The notes under the pieces were generated by a model. The model had not been told where the DNA came from, searched no databases, and worked only from the letters and a program-made list of their open reading frames with translations. Shown in pieces: positions 7,702 through 14,429 of a DNA stretch of 64,000 nt. How positions within the stretch are numbered: position 1 is the stretch's first letter; each line of letters opens with the position of its first letter. The position numbers and the translations under genes are program-made. The DNA is from Roseateles_B flavus (GTDB lineage: Bacteria > Pseudomonadota > Gammaproteobacteria > Burkholderiales > Burkholderiaceae_C): positions 1,240,001 through 1,304,000 of the forward strand of contig NZ_JBDPZC010000001.1 of the NCBI RefSeq assembly GCF_039872765.1. The letters are read 5' to 3'.

Positions 7702-9227
7702 GGCTGCTCCCCGCGGGACAGGCGCCAGGCCTTGTCCTGGGCCTGCAGTGCCGAATGGTGGCGGCTGTGTTCGTCGAGGTACTCCGTCATGCGGGCGCGC
7801 TGCTGAGGCGACATCTCCTCGAGCTGCTGACGGTACAGGGCCTGGAAGGCCTCCGAGCGGGGGTCCTCGAGGCGCAGGCTGACCTGGGCCTGCACGACCT
7901 CCTGCGCGCCCTGCGGCAGGCGGGCCATGAGGCTGGTCTGACCCTTGCCCAGGATCACGGGCTGCAGCTCCGTGAGCGTCTTCCTGCAGTCCTTGTCCAG
8001 GATCTCGGTCCGGGGGCGGAACTCGCCGCCTGGCATGCGGTAGAGGTGCATGCCCAGGCACCAGTCCTTCATGGGCGCTACCAGCTGCATCTGCGAATAG
8101 GTGTCTTGCAGGGGATGGGCAAAGGCAAAGACCATGTCCTTGTGCTTCCAGCCTTCCTGCCCTTGCTGGCTGTCCAGCTGCACGACCAGGCCGATGGGAC
8201 GGGCGCCCAGGGTGGCCGACTCCTTCTCCAGGTGCTGCATCATCCGCTCGAAGGCCTCCGAGCCTGAGACCGGCTGCGCGGCCCGGGCCAGCACGGTCAG
8301 GCCCAGGCACAGCCCGATGGCGCCGCCGCGGCCCAGCACGCGCTGCCATGCCGGGCGGCGGTGCAGGCGCAGGCCCTTCACCCGCTCCAGCAGGGGATGA
8401 CGGTGGGCCCAGCCGGTGCTCAGTACGGGCAGGGCGCGCTGGGGATGGGACTTCAGCAAGGCGTTGACATAGGTCTTCACAAGGGGCTCCTCTCCTGGGT
8501 TGTGGGGATGTGCTTGATTGAGTACGGCGGCGTCGCAGGCCACTTCCTGGTCCAGGCGCATGGCACGCAGGGCCCACCAGGCCAGTGGGTTGAACCATTG
8601 CAGGACCAGCAGGCCGGCGGCCAGCAGGTTCCAGGCGTTGTCATGGCGGCGTGCATGGACGGCCTCGTGCGCCAGGATCAAGGCCTGCTCGCGGGCGCTG
8701 AAGCGCGTCTCGAAGTCCTGAGGCAGGACGAGGCGGCCATGCCAGAGGCCCATCAGCGCGGGGCTCTCGCCAGCCGGGGCGCGCCAGGCATCGGCCTGGC
8801 GCAGCAGGCGGTCATTGAAACGGCGCTGGCGCTGCGCCAGCAGGGCGAGCAGGGCCAGGGCGCCCAGGCCCCAGCCGGCGAGCGCGAGTGCCTGGGGCGC
8901 CGGCCGGCCCGGGGCCGCGTCCGGCTGGGGCCGCGCCGCCGGGGCACTGGATGCAGGCGTCTGCGCAGCGGCCGCCGAAGGCGTCCGGAGCCAGGCGGGC
9001 ACGGCGCGCTCCAGCGGCTGCACCGGCGAAGGCAAGACCTGACCCTGCAGCAGGCGTGGCAGCGCCGGGCTCAGCATCATCAGGGGCACCAGCAGCCAGG
9101 CCAGGTAGATGGCGCCGGCGTCCAGCAGGCGCCGAAGCAGCGGGCGCAGCAGGGCCAGCAGCAGCACGGCGGCGCTGAACAGCAGGGTCTGTGTTGCCAG
9201 CAGCTGGATCCAGGGGGCCTCAGTCAT
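7698..9227 (-). CDS. BlaR1/M56 family membrane metallopeptidase, partner of the adjacent BlaI repressor
   Basis: A 509-residue protein. Of two ATGs (9233, 9227) the second has the better spacing from GGGAG, so MTEAPWIQLL is taken as the N-terminus; it overlaps the blaI stop. Helices lie at about 8-30, 38-58 and 113-131; the metallopeptidase motif is HEAVH (187-191) within LILAHEAVHARRHDN, followed by QWFNPLAWWALRAMRLDQEV with ACDAAVLN. After a further helix (about 305-320, GGAIGLCLGLTVLARAAQ) there is a periplasmic domain of about 190 residues I do not recognise, ending in a charged helix. By analogy with BlaR1 it would cleave the BlaI-like repressor encoded just upstream when its periplasmic domain meets its signal. 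Confidence 0.85.
   Translation of the reverse strand: MTEAPWIQLLATQTLLFSAAVLLLALLRPLLRRLLDAGAIYLAWLLVPLMMLSPALPRLLQGQVLPSPVQPLERAVPAWLRTPSAAAAQTPASSAPAARPQPDAAPGRPAPQALALAGWGLGALALLALLAQRQRRFNDRLLRQADAWRAPAGESPALMGLWHGRLVLPQDFETRFSAREQALILAHEAVHARRHDNAWNLLAAGLLVLQWFNPLAWWALRAMRLDQEVACDAAVLNQAHPHNPGEEPLVKTYVNALLKSHPQRALPVLSTGWAHRHPLLERVKGLRLHRRPAWQRVLGRGGAIGLCLGLTVLARAAQPVSGSEAFERMMQHLEKESATLGARPIGLVVQLDSQQGQEGWKHKDMVFAFAHPLQDTYSQMQLVAPMKDWCLGMHLYRMPGGEFRPRTEILDKDCRKTLTELQPVILGKGQTSLMARLPQGAQEVVQAQVSLRLEDPRSEAFQALYRQQLEEMSPQQRARMTEYLDEHSRHHSALQAQDKAWRLSRGEQP
9032..9047 (+). repeat. Copy 1 of the GCAAGACCTGACCCTG word
   Basis: Exact 16-mer inside the M56 gene; that gene reads its complement as Gln-Gly-Gln-Val-Leu. 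See the finding on this dispersed word. Confidence 0.8.
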
Positions 9228-9585
9228 TTTCATGCTCCCGGATCAGCTGCTTGAGGGCCTGGATGTCGGCCTCGCTGAGCTTGCGCTCGGACGAGAACTG
9301 CGCCACCAGGGGCGCCAGGCTGCCGCCGAAGAGGCGGTCCAGCAGGCCCATGCTCTGGCGCTTGAGCCAGTGCTCGCGCTGCAGCACCGGGCTGTAGAGG
9401 TAGCGCCTGCCGTCCTTCTCGGCACTGATGGCGCCCTTGTTGAGCAGGCGGTTGAGCAGGGTCTTGATGGTGGCCAGCTGCCAGTCCTGGCGGTCCTGCA
9501 GGGCGGCGGCAATGTCCTCGGTGCTTTGCGGGGCATGGCCCCACAGCACTTCCATGATCTGGGCTTCGGCGTCGCTGATGTTCAT
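9220..9585 (-). CDS. BlaI/MecI/CopY family transcriptional repressor
   Basis: A 121-residue repressor. The start at 9585 (MNISDAEAQIMEVLWGH) matches the family N-terminus; a longer frame would run into the operator. The winged helix-turn-helix spans residues 1-75, with TEDIAAALQDRQDWQLATIKT and LLNRLLNKGAI, the usual BlaI segments. The C-terminal half carries the dimerisation helices. BlaI proteins repress their own operon and are inactivated by cleavage by the partner M56 peptidase, here encoded in overlap just downstream. The palindrome 9591-9631, directly in front of the start, is the expected operator. Target genes beyond the operon are unknown; no beta-lactamase gene is visible here. Confidence 0.92.
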   Translation of the reverse strand: MNISDAEAQIMEVLWGHAPQSTEDIAAALQDRQDWQLATIKTLLNRLLNKGAISAEKDGRRYLYSPVLQREHWLKRQSMGLLDRLFGGSLAPLVAQFSSERKLSEADIQALKQLIREHEND

Positions 9586-9590
9586 GGTCT

Positions 9591-9631
9591 GATTACGGTT
9601 GTAAACGTCGATATTGTTTACGCGTGTAATC
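9591..9631. promoter_or_regulatory. Nested palindromic operator of the first BlaI operon
   Basis: GATTAC-4-GTAAAC-9-GTTTAC-4-GTAATC: outer arms 9591-9596 and 9626-9631, inner arms 9601-9606 and 9616-9621. It lies 5 bases upstream of the blaI start. The BlaI family binds dyads of this kind; the same layout with different bases precedes the second BlaI gene at 14341. Confidence 0.85.
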
Positions 9632-9684
9632 GAATGAGGCAAGGGCCGACTGCTAGGGACTTACCCGAGCCTGGCTCGGGCATG

Positions 9685-9709
9685 AAAAAACCCGCCGAGC
9701 GGCGGGTTT
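9685..9709 (-). terminator. Terminator for the TonB-like gene transcript
   Basis: AAACCCGCC (9688-9696) and GGCGGGTTT (9701-9709) form the stem; on the minus strand it is followed by a run of T (complement of AAAAAA, 9685-9690). It stops minus-strand transcripts leaving the chemotaxis receptor/TonB-like genes before the BlaI promoter. Confidence 0.85.
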
Positions 9710-9736
9710 GCGGGGTGAGGCGGCCTGGCGCCAGCG

Positions 9737-9807
9737 TGCGCCAAGCCCTGATGCAGGCTGGGTGCCTCTGGAGCTTGAGGGCTTGCAAGCCCTCAAGCCT
9801 TCGTCAG
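9737..9807. repeat. 71-base direct repeat, copy 1, with perfect palindrome core
   Basis: Nearly identical to 9838-9908 (one C/T difference seen). The core 9773-9798 is a perfect 26-base palindrome, GCTTGAGGGCTTG followed by its own reverse complement. Confidence 0.85.
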
Positions 9808-9822
9808 ACAGGGGGCTCTGGA

Positions 9823-9848
9823 GGCTTGGCGCTTGCATGCGCCAAGCC
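9823..9848. repeat. Palindrome between and overlapping the two direct repeats
   Basis: GGCTTGGCGC (9823-9832) and GCGCCAAGCC (9839-9848) are perfect reverse complements around TTGCAT. It spans the junction with the second direct repeat. Confidence 0.75.
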
Positions 9849-9908
9849 CTGATGCAGGCCGGGTGCCTCTGGAGCTTGAGGGCTTGCAAGCCCTCAAGCC
9901 TTCGTCAG
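9838..9908. repeat. 71-base direct repeat, copy 2, with perfect palindrome core
   Basis: Second copy, offset by 101 bases from the first; palindrome core at 9874-9899. Confidence 0.85.
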
Positions 9909-9945
9909 GCACAAGACATGCCGCAGGGCATGTCTTGTGTCCTGA
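9904..9945 (-). terminator. Long hairpin just after the TonB-like gene
   Basis: CACAAGACATGCC (9910-9922) pairs perfectly with GGCATGTCTTGTG (9927-9939) around GCAG; outer GTCAGG/CCTGAC lengthen the stem. It starts one base after the gene's stop at 9947. No T run follows, so it may be an mRNA end-protecting hairpin, with the true terminator at 9685. Confidence 0.55.
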
Positions 9946-9946
9946 C

Positions 9947-10309
9947 TCAGTCCTCGTTCTTGAAGACGAGCTTGACTTCGTGGGTCTGCTTCTCGCCCGT
10001 GCCCTCGAAGCGCCATTCCATCAGCGCATTGGTCACCGCACGGTCGAAGATGCGCTTGGGCTCGGCCTCCAGGATCTCGACGCCGGTCACCTTGCCATCG
10101 GCATCGATCAGGATCTTGGCCTTGACGCTGCCGCCATTCACGCCCTTCTGCGTGGCCTCGCGCGGGAACTCCGGCGGCACCTTCTTGACGATCTTGGGGC
10201 TGGCGTGCGCGGCAACGCTCAGCAGGGCGGCGCCCACAAAGGCCAGCAGCCAGCGGGAGATGCCTGTCTTGTCGAACATGGGGTTCATGGCCTTGCGCTT
10301 CATCTGCAT
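9947..10309 (-). CDS. Secreted TonB C-terminal-like (energy transducer TonB) domain protein
   Basis: About 120 residues from the preferred start at 10309 (MQMKRKAMNPMFDK, AGGGAA upstream); an ATG at 10336 overlapping the chemotaxis receptor stop (ATGA) and one at 10288 are alternatives. A signal peptide is visible (WLLAFVGAALLSVAAHA, cut after AHA). The mature part PKIVKKVPPEFPREATQKG, VKAKILIDADGKVTGVEIL and ALMEWRFEGTG is the TonB C-terminal fold, but the membrane anchor and proline linker of true TonB are missing, so it is a periplasmic protein of unknown partner. A similar fold ends the M56 protein at 12778-13974. Confidence 0.8.
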   Translation of the reverse strand: MQMKRKAMNPMFDKTGISRWLLAFVGAALLSVAAHASPKIVKKVPPEFPREATQKGVNGGSVKAKILIDADGKVTGVEILEAEPKRIFDRAVTNALMEWRFEGTGEKQTHEVKLVFKNED

Positions 10310-10332
10310 GGTGTTCCCTGGATGGTGGTGGT

Positions 10333-11883
10333 TCATGTGCCGGTACGGAAGAAGTCTACGGCCTGCAGCAGGCGCGAAGAGCTGTCGGTCAGGGCCTCGG
10401 TGGAGCGGGTCAGCTCGCTCACCAGGCTGGCGTTTTGCTGGGTGCTGCGGTCCAGCTCGTTCATGGCCTGGTTGACCACGCCCACGCCGCTGGCCTGCTC
10501 CTGAGCCGAGTGCGAGATCTCTTCGATCAGCTGGCCCATGTTGTTGACCTCGTCGACCACACTGCGGATGGTGGCGCCGGCATTGTTGACGTGGCCCGTG
10601 CCCTGCTCGACGCGCACGGAGGATTCCTGGATCAGGACCTTGATTTCCTTGGCCGCCGCGGCCGCACGCGAGGCGAGGGCGCGGACTTCCGAGGCCACCA
10701 CCGCGAAGCCTTTGCCGTGCTCGCCGGCACGGGCCGCCTCCACGGCCGCGTTCAGGGCCAGGATGTTGGTCTGGAAGGCGATGCCGTCGATGACGCCGAT
10801 GATGTCGCCGATCTTCTTGGAGCTGGCGCTGATCTCCTGCATGGTCTCGACGACCTGGGCCACGGCATTGCCACCGGCCGAGGCCGATTGGCGGGCCTTG
10901 CCGGCGATGTTGGCAGCCTTGCGGGTCAGCTCGCTGGCGCCGCTGAGGTTGGCGGCGATCTCCTCCACCGAGGCGGCCGTGGTCTGCAGATTGGACGCCG
11001 ATCGGGCGGTGCGCTCCGAAAGGTTGTTGTTGCCTCCGGCGATGTCCCCGGAGTTCTGCGCCACCTCGCGAGCGGCGGTGCTCACGCTGCTGACCACGCC
11101 GCGCAGGGCGCGCTGCATCTCCTGCATGGCGTCCAGCATCTGGCCGAGCTCGTCGCTGCCCATGGTGCGGATGTCGTGCGTCAGGTCGCCCTGGCTGATG
11201 GCCTCGGCGGCGCTGCGGGCCTCGTGCACCGGCACGATGATGCTGCGGGTGATTAGCAGGCCGCCCCCGGCGCCCAGCACCACCGCGGCGATCACCAGCA
11301 CCACGGTGACGATGACGGAATTGCGCGCCACCTCGCCGTCGGCGATGGCGAGGTCCTTGGCCGTCTCGAACTGCAGGTCCACCAGCTGCTTGAGCCCGTC
11401 CTGGTAGGCCTGCTGGGCGGGGCGGACGTCAGTGATCAGGCTCTCGCGGGCCTCGTCGGGGCTGCCGTCGGCCTGGACCTTGAGGAACTTGGCCACCGAG
11501 GCGAAGAACTTGGCCTGGCGTTCCTTGACGCTGCTGAGAACCTCGGTCTCCCTGGGGGTGTCGATCTGCTGCTGCAGCGCGCCCAGCTGCTTGTCGATCT
11601 CCTGCAGGGCGCCATCGATGGCGGCCTTCTGCTTCTTGATCTGGCGAGCCTCGTCCAGCAGCAGCAGGTCGCGCGAGGCGCGGGCAATGACGTTGACATT
11701 GCCTTCCAGCGTATTGGCCGCCGCGATCTTGACCAGGCTCTGGTTGGCCGTGCGGTCCAGATCCTTGGCCAGGCGGTTGGCGCTGCTGGCACCGTAGGCA
11801 CCGATGACCACCAGCAGCACGATCAGCAGCCCGTAGCTGAGGGAGAGGCGCTGGCTGATGCGCAGGCTTGTCAGAAAGCTCAT
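10333..11883 (-). CDS. Methyl-accepting chemotaxis protein
   Basis: A 516-residue chemoreceptor. Transmembrane helices at about 13-35 and 190-212 frame a periplasmic four-helix-bundle ligand domain; a HAMP domain follows (about 215-268) and the cytoplasmic signalling domain holds the hairpin tip with DGIAFQTNILALNAAVEAA and GFAVVASEVRALASR. It would pass ligand signals to CheW/CheA, none of which is encoded in this window. The C-terminus lacks a CheR/CheB-tethering pentapeptide (it ends DFFRTGT). The stop overlaps a possible start of the TonB-like gene. The ligand is unknown. Confidence 0.94.
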   Translation of the reverse strand: MSFLTSLRISQRLSLSYGLLIVLLVVIGAYGASSANRLAKDLDRTANQSLVKIAAANTLEGNVNVIARASRDLLLLDEARQIKKQKAAIDGALQEIDKQLGALQQQIDTPRETEVLSSVKERQAKFFASVAKFLKVQADGSPDEARESLITDVRPAQQAYQDGLKQLVDLQFETAKDLAIADGEVARNSVIVTVVLVIAAVVLGAGGGLLITRSIIVPVHEARSAAEAISQGDLTHDIRTMGSDELGQMLDAMQEMQRALRGVVSSVSTAAREVAQNSGDIAGGNNNLSERTARSASNLQTTAASVEEIAANLSGASELTRKAANIAGKARQSASAGGNAVAQVVETMQEISASSKKIGDIIGVIDGIAFQTNILALNAAVEAARAGEHGKGFAVVASEVRALASRAAAAAKEIKVLIQESSVRVEQGTGHVNNAGATIRSVVDEVNNMGQLIEEISHSAQEQASGVGVVNQAMNELDRSTQQNASLVSELTRSTEALTDSSSRLLQAVDFFRTGT

Positions 11884-12024
11884 GTTCTTGTCCTCGCGGT
11901 TGGAGTCCCGAAAGGCACAGATTCAGGCCTCCAGGACGGGCGCGGGATGCTGGCGGGACCGGTGCCGCATCGAGCCGTGCCTGTTTCCGATTGTGTCGGC
12001 AGCACTCGCTCCTTGGGGGAGGTC

Positions 12025-12050
12025 AAATGCGCACAATTTGATGCGCATTT
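12025..12050. promoter_or_regulatory. Inverted repeat between yciO-like gene and chemotaxis receptor
   Basis: AAATGCGCA (12025-12033) and TGCGCATTT (12042-12050) are perfect 9-base arms with an 8-base spacer. It lies 140 bases upstream of the receptor start and 37 bases past the end of the Sua5/YciO gene. No T run follows, so an operator is more likely than a terminator. Confidence 0.5.
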
Positions 12051-12086
12051 CGCGGTCGGCTGGCAAATATGCGGCGTGTCCGGGCC

Positions 12087-12719
12087 TCAATCGAGCTGCA
12101 AACCGAGGCTCTCCGGGTTACCCCTGCCCTGGCGGATGAGCACGGGTTCCTCGCCGCTGAGGTCGATCACGGTGGTGGGCTGCATGGGGCAGGCGCCGGC
12201 ATCGATGATGGCCTGCAGCTGGCGGTCGAAGCGCTCGCTGATCTCGTGCGCATCGTTGAGGGGCTGCTCCTCGCCGGGCGGGATCAGGGTGGTGGCCAGC
12301 AGGGGCTGGCCCAGCAGCTCCAGCAGGTCCAGCGTGACGCGATGGTCCGGCACGCGCAGGCCAATGGTGCGGCGTGACGGGTGCGAGACCCGGCGCGGCA
12401 CCTCCTTGGTCGCCTCGAGGATGAAGGTGAAGGGCCCCGGCGTGGCGTTCTTCAGCAGGCGGTACTGCTTGTTGTCCACCCGGGCGTAGGTGGCCAGCTC
12501 GCTGAGGTCGCGGCACAGCAGGGTCAGGTGGTGCTTCTCGTCGACCCCGCGCACGCGGCGCAGGGCGTCCGCGGCGGCCTTGTCGTCGAGGTGGCAGACC
12601 AGGGCATAGCTGGAGTCGGTGGGGATGGCGACCACGCCGCCGGCATGCAGGATCTGCACGGCCTGGCGCAGAAAGCGGGGCTGCGGGTTGTCGGGATGGA
12701 CTTCAAAGAGTTGGGCCAT
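12087..12719 (-). CDS. Sua5/YciO/YrdC family protein (YciO-type, threonylcarbamoyl-AMP synthase-like)
   Basis: A 210-residue protein from MAQLFEVHPDNPQPR at 12719; ATG 12728 and TTG 12761 are upstream alternatives in frame. The family makes threonylcarbamoyl-AMP for the tRNA t6A modification. Seen here are VVAIPTDSSYALVCHLDDK near the N-terminus, RRVRGVDEKHHLTLLCRDL (the KxR-type nucleotide-binding region) and the TPGPFTFILEATKEVPRR and SRRTIGLRVPDH segments. YciO-type proteins form a branch separate from TsaC/Sua5 whose cellular role is less certain. The start codon lies inside the strong hairpin 12713-12747. It sits between two signalling genes, apparently unrelated to them. Confidence 0.88.
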   Translation of the reverse strand: MAQLFEVHPDNPQPRFLRQAVQILHAGGVVAIPTDSSYALVCHLDDKAAADALRRVRGVDEKHHLTLLCRDLSELATYARVDNKQYRLLKNATPGPFTFILEATKEVPRRVSHPSRRTIGLRVPDHRVTLDLLELLGQPLLATTLIPPGEEQPLNDAHEISERFDRQLQAIIDAGACPMQPTTVIDLSGEEPVLIRQGRGNPESLGLQLD

Positions 12720-12747
12720 GACAGGCATGGTGTGCCTGTCATGGCCC
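12713..12747 (-). promoter_or_regulatory. 15-bp hairpin enclosing the start codon of the YciO-type gene
   Basis: GGGCCATGACAGGCA (12713-12727) and its exact complement TGCCTGTCATGGCCC (12733-12747) flank a 5-base loop. In the minus-strand mRNA the start ATG (12719-12717) lies in the 3' arm and the alternative ATG (12728) starts in the loop. Such a stem would hide the initiation region. Confidence 0.65.
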
Positions 12748-12777
12748 GGGGTGTGTGGCAAGGATGCTGCGCAGGTG

Positions 12778-13974
12778 TCAGTCGATGACGAAGACGAACT
12801 CCTGCATCACCTCCATGCCTCTCGTGGTGGGCTTGCAGGCATAGCCCTGGATGGACTCCTGAACGGCCGCCCTGAGAGCCGGCTCGCCGGCGATCCTGAT
12901 GTTGAAGGGCTCACCCTTGGGGCTGACCTCGTAGATGGCGACCAGCTCAAAGCGGCCGCGCAGGTCCACCTCCGGCACATTGGGCTTGGGCATGACATGG
13001 CACACGGAGCCGGCCGTCAGGGGCTTGCCCTGGGTGCCAGCGGTCGAGGGCGTGTCCGCTGACCTCAGGGCCTGGACGGCGCCCGCGGCCAGCAGCGCGA
13101 CGGCACTCAGGCCCAGGCGCGCCAGGTGGCGGCGCCAGCTGGGAAGATGGGAACTTGTCTTCAGCATTTCGATCCTCTCCTTCAAGGGATGGGTGGGCTG
13201 CCAGGCCGAGGCAGTGATCGGTACTGCGGGGACTGCAAATCGGGGATCCGTCTTCAGCAGCGCCTGCGCATAGGCGCGCCATTGCCCGGGTTGGCGGCGC
13301 AGCAGGGCGGCGTCGCAGGCCAGCTCCTGGTCGTGACGCAGGGCCGGCAGGGCCCACCACAGCAGCGGGTTGAACCAGGCCAGGGCCTGCAGCAGGGCGG
13401 CGAGCAGGCGCACGGCGTTGTCATGGCGGCGGGCGTGCTGGGCCTCATGGGCCAGCACCCAGGCCCGCTCCTGTGGTGTGAAGCGCTCCTCGAAGTCCAA
13501 GGGCAGCAGCAGGCGCGGCTTCCACACGCCCACCAGGCCTGGCGAGCTGCCCCGCGGCGTACGCAGGCAGTCCTGCAGGTCCATGGGCAGGGCACGCAGG
13601 AAGCGCCGGTGCCGATGCCAGTGCCCGCCCGCCACCAGCAGCGCGCCCACGGCCCACACCAGGGGCCACGACAGACCGGGCAGGGCCGCCTGGGCCCGGG
13701 CGTCGAACGTGGCCATGGTGGCGTGCCAGACCACTGGCGCGAGCGTGAGCTGCGTCAGGCCAGCGTCGGGCAGCGCGGTGCCGGCCACGCACAGCAGCGG
13801 CAGCAGCCACAGCGCATAGGCCTCCTGCGGGCCGGCCAGGCGCCGCAGGGGACGCCTCAGCAGGGCCACCGCGAGGAGGCCCAGGCTCAAGCCGAGATGG
13901 GCCTGCCAGAGCCCCAGCAGCCCGGCCTCCAGCCACGCGGGCAGCCCGGCAGCGCCGAGTCCTTCAGTGCTCAT
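12778..13974 (-). CDS. M56 membrane metallopeptidase fused to a TonB-C-terminal-like domain
   Basis: A 398-residue protein. Two ATGs (13980, 13974) follow AAGGAG; the second has the better spacing, giving MSTEGLGAAGLP. Helices lie near 20-40, 52-70 and 102-117; the metallopeptidase motif HEAQH (176-180) is in WVLAHEAQHARRHDN, followed by AWFNPLLWWALPALRHDQEL. After another helix (LGLSAVALLAAGAVQAL) the last 70 residues (VPEVDLRGRFELVAIYEVSP, ALRAAVQESIQGYACKP) look like a TonB C-terminal fold in the periplasm. It overlaps the second BlaI gene by 11 bases. It is likely the sensor-protease for that repressor; the signal is unknown. Confidence 0.85.
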   Translation of the reverse strand: MSTEGLGAAGLPAWLEAGLLGLWQAHLGLSLGLLAVALLRRPLRRLAGPQEAYALWLLPLLCVAGTALPDAGLTQLTLAPVVWHATMATFDARAQAALPGLSWPLVWAVGALLVAGGHWHRHRRFLRALPMDLQDCLRTPRGSSPGLVGVWKPRLLLPLDFEERFTPQERAWVLAHEAQHARRHDNAVRLLAALLQALAWFNPLLWWALPALRHDQELACDAALLRRQPGQWRAYAQALLKTDPRFAVPAVPITASAWQPTHPLKERIEMLKTSSHLPSWRRHLARLGLSAVALLAAGAVQALRSADTPSTAGTQGKPLTAGSVCHVMPKPNVPEVDLRGRFELVAIYEVSPKGEPFNIRIAGEPALRAAVQESIQGYACKPTTRGMEVMQEFVFVID

Positions 13975-14335
13975 CGTCATGCTCCTTGAGCAGCTGGCGC
14001 AGGGCTTGGGCATCCTCGGCGCTGAGCCTGCGCTGGGCCGAGAAGTGCGCGACGAGCGGCGACAGCCGGCCGCCGAAGACGCGGTCCAGCAGGCCCATCG
14101 ATTCCGAGCCTTCCCACTGCGCCCGGTCGATCAGCGGCTCGTAGAGATAGCGCCGGCCCTCGCGCTCAGCCTTCACGGCGCCCTTGTTGAGCAGTCGGTT
14201 CAGCAGGGTCTTGACGGTGCCCAGCTGCCAGCCGCCCTCGGCGGGCAGGGCGGCGAGGATGTCCTCGGCACTGAGCGGATGCTGGCCCCAGAGGGCCTGC
14301 ATGATCTGGGATTCGGCGTCTGAGATGGTGCTCAT
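13964..14335 (-). CDS. BlaI/MecI/CopY family transcriptional repressor (second copy)
   Basis: A 123-residue repressor, start at 14335 (MSTISDAESQIMQALWGQ). It parallels the copy at 9220-9585 through most of its length (AEDILAALPAEGGWQLGTVK, LLNRLLNKGA, LLDRVFGGRLSPLVAHFSAQ), so the two arose by duplication of the operon or share recent ancestry. The winged helix occupies the first 75 residues. Its own operator-like palindrome lies at 14341-14381, with base identity different from that of copy one. The downstream overlapping M56 gene would encode the inactivating protease. Confidence 0.92.
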   Translation of the reverse strand: MSTISDAESQIMQALWGQHPLSAEDILAALPAEGGWQLGTVKTLLNRLLNKGAVKAEREGRRYLYEPLIDRAQWEGSESMGLLDRVFGGRLSPLVAHFSAQRRLSAEDAQALRQLLKEHDDEH

Positions 14336-14340
14336 GATTC

Positions 14341-14381
14341 GACAACAGTTGTTGACGAATTGATTGTCAACACGTGTTGTC
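14341..14381. promoter_or_regulatory. Nested palindromic operator of the second BlaI operon
   Basis: GACAAC-4-GTTGAC-9-GTCAAC-4-GTTGTC: outer arms 14341-14346 and 14376-14381, inner arms 14351-14356 and 14366-14371; TTC and GAA extend the outer arms to 14338-14384. It starts 6 bases upstream of the blaI start. The spacing equals that at 9591-9631. Confidence 0.85.
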
Positions 14382-14429
14382 GAAGTGCCTAGCCCAGGCA
14401 AACCCTAGGATGGCCGGGGTCGCAAAGGC

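Larger units (their letters stand above)
9586..9946. other. 361-base intergenic region with BlaI operator and palindrome array
   Basis: Between the BlaI gene and the next minus-strand stop there is no credible ORF. It holds the BlaI operator, a small hairpin CCCGAGC/GCTCGGG (9664-9680), a terminator (9685-9709), two 71-base direct repeats with perfect palindromes, an intervening palindrome (9823-9848) and a long hairpin (9904-9945). Confidence 0.8.

Noticed and set aside
9737..9908. Direct repeats considered as a CRISPR array
   Set aside because: Only two units of 71 bases with a palindromic core and a 30-base gap; no cas genes and no repeat-spacer regularity.
10333..10336. ATG 10336 start for the TonB-like gene
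   Set aside because: It overlaps the receptor stop (ATGA) but has no Shine-Dalgarno; ATG 10309 with AGGGAA is preferred, though coupling at 10336 remains possible.
11884..12000. Sigma-28 promoter before the first chemotaxis receptor (GCCGACAC element)
   Set aside because: A partial -10 match was noticed but no TAAA at the required distance; not reported.
12720..12761. Upstream TTG (12761) start of the YciO-type gene
   Set aside because: It would add residues not seen in the family and has no ribosome-binding site; ATG 12719 matches the family N-terminus.
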